This document shows, in pieces, positions 50,446 through 59,622 of a stretch of 64,000 nucleotides of DNA. Numbering within the stretch: the stretch's first letter is position 1; every line of letters begins with the position of its first letter. The notes under the pieces were generated by a model. The model had not been told where the DNA came from, did no database searches, and worked only from the letters and a program-made list of their open reading frames with translations. The DNA is from Fulvimarina pelagi HTCC2506 (lineage in GTDB: Bacteria > Pseudomonadota > Alphaproteobacteria > Rhizobiales > Rhizobiaceae). A program made the translations under genes and the position numbers. The stretch spans positions 1,929,839 through 1,993,838 of the forward strand of contig NZ_DS022272.1 in NCBI RefSeq assembly GCF_000153705.1, in the 5' to 3' direction.

Positions 50446-51542
50446 CGACGCTTTACCGTCTCGCCCGGCCTGCGCTCTTCCGCATGGGCCCGGAACGGGC
50501 GCACGATCTGTCGATCAAGGCCCTCAAGCTCGGGCTTGCTAGAGGCGGGCGCATTCCCGTCGACGACCGCCTTCGGGTGAAGATTTCCGGCCTCTCCTTT
50601 CCCAATCCGCTCGGCCTCGCCGCCGGCTACGACAAGAACGCCGAAGTCCCGGATCGCCTTCTGCGTCTCGGCTTCGGTTTCGTCGAGGTCGGCACGCTCA
50701 CACCCCAGCCCCAGGACGGCAATCCCAAACCCCGGCTCTTCCGCCTGAAGCGTCACGGCGCGGTCATCAACCGCTTCGGTTTTAACAATTGCGGCCATGC
50801 CGATGCGGTGGAGCGGCTCGCCGAGCGCCAGCGTAAGGCCGGCATCGTCGGTGCCAATATCGGCGCCAACAAGAACGCCGCGGACCGTGTCGCCGACTAT
50901 GTGGAAGGCGTCGCGAGCTTCGCGCCGCTGGCCTCCTATCTCACGGTCAACGTCTCCTCGCCGAACACGCCGGGCTTGCGAGACCTGCAGGCGACGAAGG
51001 AGCTCGACCGACTGCTTGAGCATGTCATCGCTGCGCGCAACGGCGAGGCTGCGGTTTCGGCATCCGCCCGAGTTCCGGTCTTTCTCAAGGTCGCACCCGA
51101 TCTCACCAAGACGCAGATCGCGGAGATCGCCGGGACCGCGAAGAAACGAAAGGTCGATGGGCTCGTCGTCTCCAACACCACCCTCTCCCGCACTGGTGTC
51201 GAAGGCCATCGGTCGGCGCACGAGACGGGTGGCCTCTCCGGCAGGCCTCTCCGCGCCCGCGCCACCAGCGTCCTTGCGCATTTTCGCAAAGCGCTCGGCC
51301 CCGAGATGGCGCTCATCGGCGTCGGCGGGGTCTCCGACACGGCGAGCTTGATCGAAAAGGTCGAGGCCGGCGCCGATCTCGTCCAGATCTACACGGCCCT
51401 CGTCTACGGCGGCCCAAATTTGCCGAGCACCATTCTCAACGGCCTCCTCGATCACCTGAAACGAAACGAGATCGAGACCATAACAGCCCTTCGCGACCGA
51501 CGCGTCGAGGAACTTGCCGACAGTTTTCCGCTGGAAGACTGA
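50442..51542 (+). CDS. pyrD: Dihydroorotate dehydrogenase (quinone), class 2
   Basis: A 366-residue membrane-associated FMN enzyme that oxidises dihydroorotate with quinone in pyrimidine synthesis. The N-terminal helix pair (LYRLARPALFRMGPERAHDLSIKAL) marks class 2. Motifs: GLSFPNPLGLAAGYDKNAE, FVEVGTLTPQPQDGNPKPRLFRL, the catalytic serine in YLTVNVSSPNTPGLRDLQ and LIGVGGVSDTASL. The start is GTG, overlapping the DUF952 stop by 4 bases. No terminator is obvious directly after it. Confidence 0.96.
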   Translation: MTTLYRLARPALFRMGPERAHDLSIKALKLGLARGGRIPVDDRLRVKISGLSFPNPLGLAAGYDKNAEVPDRLLRLGFGFVEVGTLTPQPQDGNPKPRLFRLKRHGAVINRFGFNNCGHADAVERLAERQRKAGIVGANIGANKNAADRVADYVEGVASFAPLASYLTVNVSSPNTPGLRDLQATKELDRLLEHVIAARNGEAAVSASARVPVFLKVAPDLTKTQIAEIAGTAKKRKVDGLVVSNTTLSRTGVEGHRSAHETGGLSGRPLRARATSVLAHFRKALGPEMALIGVGGVSDTASLIEKVEAGADLVQIYTALVYGGPNLPSTILNGLLDHLKRNEIETITALRDRRVEELADSFPLED

Positions 51543-51928
51543 AAACCGTTCGGCTGGGTTCAGTAATGGTCGCCGCTGCTGCTGAGAGCCGCTCGAGAAT
51601 CGTCGGCACGAGCCAAACGCACGCAGCAGAGCCCAGGGGTGCACCAGTCTCCGCGCTAGCACCTCACGCTCGGTCGAGAAAAGCGTCCCGGCCCGACGGC
51701 TGCCACCATGGAGAACATCGTCGGGAAGGTGCGGCCAGAATTCCTATGAGCAGGCTGCCTCATAGATCGGTCGACGCTCGAGAAATGGCTTCCGCGGCCT
51801 CTCTGAGCTCGGATTCAGCAGGGTCAGACGCAACAAAGTCCAGTTTTCGGTTGTAATTGCAAAAGATTCAGCGCGGACATACCGCATTTGGGTGATGCGG
51901 CGCGTTCTCGAAAGCGCTTTGATCGACA

Positions 51929-52056
51929 TTGCCTTCGGGCTCCCTCCCGAGGACCGGACGGATCGAACCGCGCCCAAAACGCCCCAACGGCCGCGTCTTC
52001 GAGCCATGGTACATATTGCTCTTCGGCAAGTTCACCTCGGGAGGGACCGAAGGCAG
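51929..52056. repeat. Inverted doublet of a palindromic repeat (copies E and F, divergent)
   Basis: Copy E (51929-51953, minus orientation, TTGCCTTCGGG...CCCGAGGA) and copy F (52034-52056, plus orientation, ACCTCGGGAGGGACCGAAGG) are imperfect inverted copies of each other about 80 bases apart. Both share the TCCTCGGGA...CCCGAAG core of copies A to D, but the palindromes are imperfect. Confidence 0.5.
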
Positions 52057-52107
52057 TGCTTTCGACAAAGATTTTGTTTCGAATGCATTTTCACATCTGA
52101 CTTTGAG

Positions 52108-52144
52108 AAAGAGCCGGCGTCGCTCCCAAGGCGCCGGCTCTTTT
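52108..52144 (-). terminator. Strong hairpin, terminator of the pot operon (possibly bidirectional)
   Basis: A perfect 12-bp stem AAAGAGCCGGCG/CGCCGGCTCTTT (52108-52119 with 52132-52143) has a 12-base loop. On the minus strand it ends CTCTTTCTC, 108 bases after potI; on the plus strand it ends CTCTTTT. It could serve either direction. Confidence 0.75.
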
Positions 52145-52251
52145 GACTCGCCTTCGTTGGCAGTCGATCTGATGTGGATGCTGCCAGCCCCGCCACGTCC
52201 GAATCTTAAAAAGGCAGATGCGATTTGCTGCACGACCTGCGTATGCCCGGG

Positions 52252-53067
52252 TCAGCCGAACGCAACTTGGCTTTCTCGTGCGCGCCGCACCTCACGGCGC
52301 TTGTTCACCAACGTCGCACTCAAAACCCCGACGGTGACAATCGCGATCAGTATCGTGCAAACGGCATTGATCTCTGGCGTCACGCCGAGCCGCACCGCGC
52401 TGTAGATCTTCATGGGCAGCGTCGTCGCCGCCGGACCGGTCGTGAAGCTCGCCACCACCAGATCGTCGAGCGAAAGGGTGAAGGCCAGCAGCCAGCCGGC
52501 CGCAACGGCAGGCCAGATCACCGGCAGGGTGATCGAAAGAAACGTCTTGGCCGGCGTCGCTCCGAGGTCCATTGCCGCCTCTTCCAGCGAGCGGTCAAAG
52601 GACAACAGCTTCGACTGAACGATCACGGCGACAAAACACATCGAGAACGTGATGTGCGCCAGCGTCACGGTCCAGAAGCCCCTGTCGAAGTCGATCGCGA
52701 CGAAGAGGAGAAGCAGCGAGAGACCGGTAATCACCTCTGGCATGACCAGCGGCGCGTAAACCATGCCGGTGAAGAGCACCCGACCGCGAAAGCGCGTGTA
52801 GCGGGTTAGTGCTACCGCCGCGAACGTGCCGAGCAGCGTCGCCACCGTCGCCGAGAGAACGCCGACCCGAAGCGTCACCCAGGCCGCGTCTAGCAGGCCC
52901 TGATTGTTGAAGAGCTGTACGTACCAGCGCGTGGAAAAACCGGCCCAGACAGTGACGAGCTGCGAAGCGTTGAAGGAATAGATGACAAGAAGGACGATCG
53001 GGAGATAGAGGAACGAGAAGCCGATGATCACCGAGACAATGTTGAACGCGGTCCAGCCCTGTCTCAT
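52252..53067 (-). CDS. potI: Putrescine/spermidine ABC transporter permease PotI
   Basis: A 271-residue inner-membrane permease with about six membrane segments. The binding-protein-dependent transport EAA loop is LEEAAMDLGATPAKTFLSITLP, which contacts the ATPase. Further typical parts are FLYLPIVLLVIYSFN and GLSLLLLFVAI. The ATG at 53065-53067 overlaps the end of potH by 4 bases (ATGA). It is the last gene of potF-potG-potH-potI and is followed by a hairpin terminator. Confidence 0.93.
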   Translation of the reverse strand: MRQGWTAFNIVSVIIGFSFLYLPIVLLVIYSFNASQLVTVWAGFSTRWYVQLFNNQGLLDAAWVTLRVGVLSATVATLLGTFAAVALTRYTRFRGRVLFTGMVYAPLVMPEVITGLSLLLLFVAIDFDRGFWTVTLAHITFSMCFVAVIVQSKLLSFDRSLEEAAMDLGATPAKTFLSITLPVIWPAVAAGWLLAFTLSLDDLVVASFTTGPAATTLPMKIYSAVRLGVTPEINAVCTILIAIVTVGVLSATLVNKRREVRRARESQVAFG

Positions 53068-53960
53068 CGCGCAGCTTCCCGGTCCTGAACGCGCTGGAAA
53101 ATCACGATCGGAACGACGAGGATCAGGAGAAGAATGATCGCAACGGCTGAAGAAACGGGCCAGTCGCGATTGTTGAAGAACTCCATCCACAGCGTCTTGC
53201 CGATCATCAGCGTGCCGGAGCCGCCGAGAAGGTCGGGAATGACGAACTCGCCGACCGCCGGAATGAAGACCAGAAAGCAGCCAGCAAGCACGCCGCGGAA
53301 TGAGAGTGGGAAAGTGATCGTCCAGAAGCTCTTCAGAGGTGTCGAGCCGAGATCGGCTGCCGCTTCCAACAGCCGCTTATCCATCCGATCGAGGTTGGCG
53401 AAGATCGGCAACACCATGAAGGGCAGGTACGAATAGACGATGCCGATAAAGATCGCCGTCTCGGTGTTGGTGATGATCAGCGGCTGGTCGATCAGCCCCA
53501 ATGATATAAGGAACTGGTTGAGCAGCCCTTCGGGCTTCAGGATACCGATCCAAGCGTAGACGCGGATGAGGAAGCTGGTCCAGAACGGCAAAATCACCAG
53601 CATCAGAAGGAACGGCTTCCAGCGCTGGGGCGCCTGCGCCATCCCGTAGGCCAGCGGATAGCCGATCAGAAAAGTCAGGACGGTCGAAATCAGCGCGATC
53701 CTGACGCTCGTGACGTACGAATTGAAGTAGAGCGAGTCGTTCGCGATCCACAGATAGTTGTCGATCGTCAGCTGCTTGATCGACGCCCACCATGTCGCCG
53801 GATCGCCGAAGGTCGGCGTATAGGGAGGCATCGCCGTCGCGATCTGCGAGAACGACAGTTTGAGGACGATCAGGAACGGAACGAGGAAGAGGCACGCAAG
53901 CCAGACATAGGGTAGCCCGATGGTGATCGACCGAAACAACCCCTTGCGTGGTTTCGCCAT
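53064..53960 (-). CDS. potH: Putrescine/spermidine ABC transporter permease PotH
   Basis: The 298-residue partner permease, with an N-terminal membrane segment (PYVWLACLFLVPFLIVLKLSFSQ region) and the EAA loop LLEAAADLGSTPLKSFWTITFPLS. LPFWTSFLIRVYAWIGIL is a characteristic PotB/PotH segment. It follows potG by 12 bases and overlaps potI by 4. With PotI it forms the membrane channel that PotG powers. Confidence 0.94.
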   Translation of the reverse strand: MAKPRKGLFRSITIGLPYVWLACLFLVPFLIVLKLSFSQIATAMPPYTPTFGDPATWWASIKQLTIDNYLWIANDSLYFNSYVTSVRIALISTVLTFLIGYPLAYGMAQAPQRWKPFLLMLVILPFWTSFLIRVYAWIGILKPEGLLNQFLISLGLIDQPLIITNTETAIFIGIVYSYLPFMVLPIFANLDRMDKRLLEAAADLGSTPLKSFWTITFPLSFRGVLAGCFLVFIPAVGEFVIPDLLGGSGTLMIGKTLWMEFFNNRDWPVSSAVAIILLLILVVPIVIFQRVQDREAAR

Positions 53961-53972
53961 CCTCGCCTCCCG

Positions 53973-55127
53973 TCAGTTAGCCAAAAGGAGGCCAGCATCC
54001 GGATCGAAAGAGACCCACGCGCGATCGTGCCAGGTGAGTTGAACGGGGCTCTCGCGGCTCGCATTCACCATCGAGACCCGGACGATCTTGCCGTCGTCCA
54101 TCTTCAGGTGGAACGAGGTCATGTCGCCGATATAGGCGATCTCCCAGACCTCGCCGGAGAGGACGTTCGGCCCGGTGAGTTCCTTGGCCGATATTCGCAA
54201 CTTCTCTGGTCGCACCGCATAGGCGGCCTTCTCTCCTGACCGAGCCCGACTGACGCTCTCCTCGTTCGCATCGACCTCAAGCAGATGGCCGGCACCGGTC
54301 TCCAGCTTGAGCCGATCACCATTGCGGGCCGTTACGGTCCCGTCGAAGATGTTCACCGTGCCGATGAAATCCGCAACGAACCGCGAGGTTGGCGCCTCGT
54401 AGATCTCCGGCGGCGTGCCGATCTGAAGGATGCGGCCATCTCCCATCACCGCGATCCTGTCCGCCATGGTCATCGCCTCCTCCTGGTCGTGCGTGACCAT
54501 GATGAAGGTTATGCCGAGTTCGTATTGCAGATCGGTCAGTTCGAACTGCGTCTCCTCCCGCAGCTTCTTGTCGAGGGCTCCGAGCGGTTCGTCGAGAAGC
54601 AGAACCTTCGGCCGCTTGACCAGCGAACGCGCCAGCGCCACCCGCTGCTGCTGGCCGCCGGAAAGTTGGTGCGGTTTGCGCCGTCCATAGTTTTCCAGCT
54701 TCACAAGCTTGAGCACCTCGGCGATCCGATCGTTGCGCTCGGACTTTGCCATGCCGTCCTGCTTGAGGCCGAAGGCGATGTTCTGCTCCACATTCATATG
54801 AGGAAAGAGCGCATATGACTGGAACATCATATTGACCGGCCGCTTGTGCGGCGGAATGCCGGTCATGTCCTCGCCGTCGAGCACGATCCGACCCCTGGTC
54901 GGTGTCTCGAAGCCCGCCAGCAGGCGCAGCAGCGTCGACTTGCCGGATCCCGAGGCACCGAGCAGCGCGAAAAACTCCCTCTCATAGACATCCGCAGACA
55001 GGTCGTCGATCGCGGCGGTTCCGTCGAACGTCTTCGTCACGTTCTCGAACCGGATGAACGGCTTGGCGTCAGGATCGGTCCAGGGGGAGAAGCTCTTTCG
55101 GACGGAGCCAAGGGACTTTGTCTTCAT
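53973..55127 (-). CDS. potG: Putrescine/spermidine ABC transporter ATP-binding protein PotG
   Basis: A 384-residue ABC ATPase: Walker [11 protein letters not shown]-loop [10 protein letters not shown], signature [15 protein letters not shown], Walker [13 protein letters not shown] and H-loop VTHDQEEA, followed by a TOBE domain ([23 protein letters not shown]). The ATG at 55125-55127 is chosen; the in-frame upstream extension lies in the intergenic repeat region. It is separated from potF by 309 bases containing repeat copies C and D. Confidence 0.95.
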   Translation of the reverse strand: MKTKSLGSVRKSFSPWTDPDAKPFIRFENVTKTFDGTAAIDDLSADVYEREFFALLGASGSGKSTLLRLLAGFETPTRGRIVLDGEDMTGIPPHKRPVNMMFQSYALFPHMNVEQNIAFGLKQDGMAKSERNDRIAEVLKLVKLENYGRRKPHQLSGGQQQRVALARSLVKRPKVLLLDEPLGALDKKLREETQFELTDLQYELGITFIMVTHDQEEAMTMADRIAVMGDGRILQIGTPPEIYEAPTSRFVADFIGTVNIFDGTVTARNGDRLKLETGAGHLLEVDANEESVSRARSGEKAAYAVRPEKLRISAKELTGPNVLSGEVWEIAYIGDMTSFHLKMDDGKIVRVSMVNASRESPVQLTWHDRAWVSFDPDAGLLLAN

Positions 55128-55200
55128 GCGGCGTGTCCCCCGATGCGATGCGGAGGGCCCGCTTTGCGACAGACGCCTTGCCGGTAGCCACGAACGCACC

Positions 55201-55333
55201 CGTCACCCTCGGCTACCGCACCGAGGATCCAGTGCCGACTCGCCGTATGCGAAATGCCACGACCGTCCCTCAGGTCCGACGGGCCAAAACCCGCCGCCTT
55301 CTGGATCCTCGGGACGAGGCCCGAAGATGACGA
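55201..55333. repeat. Inverted doublet of a palindromic repeat (copies C and D) between potF and potG
   Basis: Copy C (55201-55231, minus orientation) pairs CCTCGG with CCGAGG (55207-55212 with 55221-55226). Copy D (55302-55333, plus orientation) reads TGGATCCTCGGGACGAGGCC then CGAAGATGACGA. They face each other about 70 bases apart and match copies A and B at 17767-17894. Confidence 0.75.
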
Positions 55334-55436
55334 AGTCGCGAGAACGGATGGAAATCGTCGGCTCCGAGCAATACTCGGGCCGACAACACCAGTACCATCC
55401 CGCACGCGCCGAACCACAGCCCGGTTGTCCAACGCC

Positions 55437-56534
55437 CTACTGGCCGGTCACGACCCGCGTCCAAAGCCTGGTTTCAAGGCGCTGTTCACGCGGCCCCTTA
55501 CTCTCGACCGCGAACAGGCGTTGGCGGGTTTCCTCATCCGGATAGATGCTCGGATCATTGAGGATTTCCGGCTTGACGAATTCGTCGGCCGCCGCATTGC
55601 CGTTGGCATAGTTCACGTAGTTCGTCGCCTTCGCGATCACCTCCGGCCGCATCATGTAGTCCATGAATTCGAGCGCTGCCTCCGGATGCGGCGCGTCGGC
55701 CGGGATCGCCATGTTATCGACCCAGATCACCGCGCCTTCCTTCGGGATCACGTACTGGATCTCGACGCCCTGCCCGGCCTCCTTGGCGCGGTCGCGAGAC
55801 TGGAGGATATCGCCCGACCAGCCATGGGCCATGCAGATATCGCCGTTCGCCAGCGCCGTGATGTATTCGGACGAGTTGAACTTACGGATATGCGGCTTCA
55901 CCTGGAGAAGCAGGTCTTCTGCCTTCTGCAGATCGTCCGGGTTCGTCGAGTTCGGATCGAGGCCGAGATAATTGAGCGCCGCCGGCACCACCTCTTCCGA
56001 GGTGTTCAGCATATAGACGCCGCAATCGGCAAGCTTCGAGACGAGTTCTGGATCGAACAGCAGGTCGTAGGTATTGAGCGGCTGGTCCTCGCCGAGCCGT
56101 TCCTTCACCATCTTCGTATTCAGCCCGAGGCCCGTCGTGCCCCACATGTAGTTGACGGCATATTCGTTGCCGGGATCGTAGCGGGCGAGGCGCTCCATCA
56201 CGTCCGGGTCGAGATTGTCCCAGTTCTCGAGCGCTTCCTTATCGAGCTTCCGGAAGACGCCGGCATTGATCTGGCGCTGTAGGAAGGTGCCCGTGGGCAC
56301 CACGATGTCGTAGCCCGAACCGCCCGCAAGCAGCTTGGTCTCTAGAATCTCGTTGGAATCGAAGACGTCATAATTGACCTCGATCCCGGTTTCCTCGGTG
56401 AAATCCTGAAGGATCGATTCGTCGATATAGTCCGACCAGTTGTAGACGTTGACGACCTCGGCCTGCGCGTTCGCCGATCCGATCATCCCGGCGGTGAATG
56501 CTGCGCTTAACGCAAGAAGAAGAGTCCGTTTCAT
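55437..56534 (-). CDS. potF: Periplasmic putrescine/spermidine-binding protein PotF
   Basis: A 365-residue solute-binding protein with a signal peptide (MKRTLLLALSAAFTAGMIGSANA). The mature domain opens VVNVYNWSDYIDESIL, the standard PotD/PotF start with the Trp and Asp that hold the polyamine amines; GYDIVVPTGTFLQRQI, NYMWGTTGLGLN, ICMAHGWSGDIL and EGAVIWVDNMAIP are further family segments. It is the first gene of the operon. The 309-base gap with a repeat doublet downstream may allow it to be made in excess over PotGHI. Confidence 0.95.
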   Translation of the reverse strand: MKRTLLLALSAAFTAGMIGSANAQAEVVNVYNWSDYIDESILQDFTEETGIEVNYDVFDSNEILETKLLAGGSGYDIVVPTGTFLQRQINAGVFRKLDKEALENWDNLDPDVMERLARYDPGNEYAVNYMWGTTGLGLNTKMVKERLGEDQPLNTYDLLFDPELVSKLADCGVYMLNTSEEVVPAALNYLGLDPNSTNPDDLQKAEDLLLQVKPHIRKFNSSEYITALANGDICMAHGWSGDILQSRDRAKEAGQGVEIQYVIPKEGAVIWVDNMAIPADAPHPEAALEFMDYMMRPEVIAKATNYVNYANGNAAADEFVKPEILNDPSIYPDEETRQRLFAVESKGPREQRLETRLWTRVVTGQ

Positions 56535-57066
56535 AAAACAGCTGCCCCGTGTTCGTTCACAAGTAAAGGCCCCTCGCGCGAAGACGGATCAAAGGCGCGA
56601 AGGCGTTTCTCGCCGTTTTTATATGGATTGCCCACCTGTACGTCCATGGCTGTGACTTTGAAATTATGGACGCAGGACGATCAAATCTTGTGCTGTTATG
56701 CGGTCTTAGATGGCTAGGCGAGCGACTGGACCCGCTTCGTCAACAAACCTGTCGGGGTCAAATGTGTAGAACCGCCAAGTGATCAAACTGAAACGTCCGA
56801 CGCTTTGGTAGCACGTTGCCGGCGAGGTTCGCCGAATACGGCAATCGACATTGGAAAGCGATCTCCTGGCGAAAATCGGTCGAAACAGTCCAGCGGCGGG
56901 GATTCCGTCCAGGGAAGCGTCTCAAACGTTGAGCTTCGTATAAGGGGTCGGAAGTTGCTGAAGTGCTGAGCGATGTCGCTTGGACAAGGGGAAACCGTCC
57001 AGATCAACTTCGTTGCCCCTCCAGCCGGAAAGGATGCAAGCGTGAGCGTATACGCTCCGCGGCCCG
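56535..57066. other. potF-GNAT intergenic region (532 bases)
   Basis: No supported gene or named site. It should hold the pot promoter in its left part. Open frames on both strands (for example around 56783-57073) show no family likeness. Confidence 0.5.
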
Positions 57067-57561
57067 TCACCACTCGCGGACCATTAGAGTTGCGTCGTCC
57101 CCATAGCTTGCGAGCTTCTCGCGAGGAACAGCATTCGCAGTCGCTTCGAACCCGTAGCGCGCCCAGAAGACCGTCGTTCCGTACACCGCGACGAGACAGG
57201 TCCGCTTCAGATGCGGCGCCCCCAAATGCAGCATGTTCAACGCTTCGCCGGCACGAGAGCGCCCCCGGGCCTCGGGCATCAGCGCGACATCGTGAACGTA
57301 GAAGGTGTCGCTATCTTCGCATAGCCGATCCAGCACGCAGCCGAGCGCCGGAAGGTTGGGGAAGCGGATCGGATGCCCGATCGCATAGCCGAGAAGCGTC
57401 CGATCACCGTCGAGTACCAGCGCTCCGGCAGGCCAGAGGGCCAATCGGTTGGCAAACACGTCCGGTGGTTCGGGAAGATCGGGGTGAATGCGGTCGGCGA
57501 TCTCGAGTACGGAAGCAAGATCACCCCTTGTCATCCGTCGCCACTTGGCAGTCAGCCTCAC
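57067..57561 (-). CDS. GNAT-family N-acetyltransferase
   Basis: A 164-residue GNAT protein. After RMTRGDLASVLEIADRIHPDLPE comes the core FYVHDVALMPEARGRSRAGEALN, where ALMPEARGRSRAG is the acetyl-CoA pyrophosphate loop, followed by LVAVYGTTVFWARYGFEA, the usual end of the fold (FWxRYGF). The substrate is unknown. The GTG at 57559-57561 is used; the internal ATG at 57532-57534 is also possible. It lies 9 bases after the chain-length regulator gene, so it may be translated with it and might modify a sugar or protein of that pathway. Confidence 0.8.
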   Translation of the reverse strand: MRLTAKWRRMTRGDLASVLEIADRIHPDLPEPPDVFANRLALWPAGALVLDGDRTLLGYAIGHPIRFPNLPALGCVLDRLCEDSDTFYVHDVALMPEARGRSRAGEALNMLHLGAPHLKRTCLVAVYGTTVFWARYGFEATANAVPREKLASYGDDATLMVREW

Positions 57562-57570
57562 CTCGAATTG

Positions 57571-59622
57571 TCAGGCACTCGAGGCTTCACTTCGCCTAGC
57601 ATCAGTGCTCCTGTCCTCGCCGTTCGCAGCAGCCCGCAGGCCCATCAGCCGCTCGCGGATCGTTTCGATTTCCTTCTGCATGTATTCGGCCTCTTCAGCC
57701 GAGCGGGCTGCGGACCGGATCCGTTCGCTGAAACGACCGGTATCCGATTTCCAGTCGTCATGGCGGATCGCCACTTCCGCCTCGAGCCCTGAATGGTTAT
57801 TGCGCGATACGATCGGCTCGGACGCCGGCATGTCATGCGTATCGTCTGCAACATGGTTCGCAAAGCGCCATCCACCAGTTTCGCTGCGCCCCTCTCCCGT
57901 GGAGCTCCATGCGCCGCCAGTGGCGTCGCGCCTATGCTCCGGCGTTCGGTGCGTGCCGTCGGACTCTAGCTTCGCGCGCAACGACAGAGGCTCCCGGTCT
58001 GTCGCATCGTCGGACCATGCGTAATCGTCGCCTCCACCGGAGCGCTCCGGTAGGCTAGTATCGCTCGTGCGTAGACCGGACAACGGTTCCATCTCAGGCT
58101 GCAACGTTTCTGTGCCGCGACGATCGCCAAATCTGCGCCCAGCACTGTTCTCGTCAATCATCATCTTCATCGGCTTCCATAGCGCCCAGGCGAGCGCGAT
58201 GCCGAAGCCGGCTACGAAGCCAGCGAGGAAGCCGATCAGTACCGCGGAGCGACGCGACAGACTGGAAGGATTGAGCGGCGGGGTCGCCGAAGAGATCACA
58301 CGGACATTCGCAGTGTTGAGCCGCTCCTGCTCGGCGATCTCGCGGGCTCTGAGAAGAAACGCTTCGTAGACCGCTCGCGACGCTTCGACCTCGCGTTCGA
58401 GTTCACGAAGCCGCACGAAGGCTTCGCTGGTTTCCAATTGCTTTGTCTTCAGTGTATCGATCTGGGCAGTCAGGTCGCTGTCGGTGCTCTCGGCACGCGA
58501 GAGCTCGGTTTCCGTTGCCGATACGATGCGTCCGACCTCCGAACGAATCGCTGCACGGGCAGAGTTCATCGCCTGCGAATTGGCGATCCGGCGCGGATGA
58601 CGCGGTCCCAGCGAGGTCGATAGAATGGCTTCCTGCTGCTGCAGTTCCTGATAGGAATCGCGGAGGCGGTTGAGCGCCGTCGACGTCAGCTCCTCGGGGA
58701 ATGATCCTTCGACAACGTCATCGACGCTCGCCGCGCGCATCTGCTCGACCTTGTTGCGCAGCGCTGTCACATCGCCGCGCGAACGCGCGAGCTGATCGTT
58801 GATCCTGAGAATGTAATCGTCGTCGACAAGTCGACCCCCGACGCCGACCAGCCGGTTTTCCTGCTTGTAGGCCTCGACCGCACGCTCTGCCTCGCTCACG
58901 CTTGTGCGCAATTCTTCAAGCCGGCTCGAAAGCGCGTCACTGGCGCGGCGCGCCGTCGATGACTGCACACGACCGAGTTCATTGATGAAGGTGTCGGCGA
59001 GAAGGTTCGCGAGACGTGCGGACTTCTGCGGCGAGGTCGTCTCGATGCCAAGATGAAGAACGAAGCTCTTCGACTCGCGCGAAACCGACATCTTGCGGCG
59101 GAGATTGTCGAGGGTGACAAGCTCGATCCGCGAGAGCGGTGCGCCCTCCGGTGAAGACACTTCCCTCTCGCTCAGTCCGAGATAGTCCTTGACGGTATCG
59201 AGTATCGAAAAGCCTCTGCCATTGAATTCCGGGTCGTTGATGAGGTCGGCACTTTCGATCACCGTCATCAGGACATCGTTGGAATCAATGACGGCGGTCT
59301 GGCTTTCGATCAACGCAAGCGTCGCATCGCTCGGCAGGCCGTTCGGCGTGACCTCGTTCTGCACCACCTTGATATCGCGTGGGTCGACGAGCACCTGCGT
59401 CGTCGCCTCGTAGAGCTTCGGGGTCATCAGCGCGTAGCCGGCCGCGAGCCCGGCGCCTGCGAGAGCACAGAACAGGATGAACCACTTCGCCTTGAAAAGC
59501 TTGCCTACCAAGTAGATCGGATCAACGAGTGAGGGCCCTTTGAGCGCCTGCTCTTCGAACCCTTCCCGCTGGTTCCGGGAGGGCGCCAGACTTTCACGTT
59601 GATCGGAATGCGAAGTGAACAT
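57571..59622 (-). CDS. Exopolysaccharide chain-length/transport protein (Wzz/GNVR type) without kinase domain
   Basis: A protein of about 683 residues of the PCP-2/ExoP-Wzc N-terminal type. TM1 is AKWFILFCALAGAGLAAGYALM, then the Wzz domain (LYEATTQVLVDPRDIKVV), a long coiled coil (about 180-440), a GNVR-type segment (ISSATPPLNPSSLSRRSAVLIGF) and TM2 (IGFLAGFVAGFGIALAWALW). After TM2 come about 190 polar, Arg/Ser/Glu-rich residues with no Walker A motif or tyrosine cluster. Family members control polysaccharide chain length and export. The start is uncertain (Met at 59622 or 59640). Confidence 0.85.
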   Translation of the reverse strand: MFTSHSDQRESLAPSRNQREGFEEQALKGPSLVDPIYLVGKLFKAKWFILFCALAGAGLAAGYALMTPKLYEATTQVLVDPRDIKVVQNEVTPNGLPSDATLALIESQTAVIDSNDVLMTVIESADLINDPEFNGRGFSILDTVKDYLGLSEREVSSPEGAPLSRIELVTLDNLRRKMSVSRESKSFVLHLGIETTSPQKSARLANLLADTFINELGRVQSSTARRASDALSSRLEELRTSVSEAERAVEAYKQENRLVGVGGRLVDDDYILRINDQLARSRGDVTALRNKVEQMRAASVDDVVEGSFPEELTSTALNRLRDSYQELQQQEAILSTSLGPRHPRRIANSQAMNSARAAIRSEVGRIVSATETELSRAESTDSDLTAQIDTLKTKQLETSEAFVRLRELEREVEASRAVYEAFLLRAREIAEQERLNTANVRVISSATPPLNPSSLSRRSAVLIGFLAGFVAGFGIALAWALWKPMKMMIDENSAGRRFGDRRGTETLQPEMEPLSGLRTSDTSLPERSGGGDDYAWSDDATDREPLSLRAKLESDGTHRTPEHRRDATGGAWSSTGEGRSETGGWRFANHVADDTHDMPASEPIVSRNNHSGLEAEVAIRHDDWKSDTGRFSERIRSAARSAEEAEYMQKEIETIRERLMGLRAAANGEDRSTDARRSEASSA

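Larger units (their letters stand above)
51543..52251. other. pyrD-potI intergenic region (709 bases)
   Basis: No supported protein gene; frames on both strands lack family likeness. It holds a third inverted doublet of palindromic repeats (51929-52056) and a strong hairpin (52108-52144). An untranslated RNA ending at that hairpin on the plus strand is possible but unproven. Confidence 0.5.
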
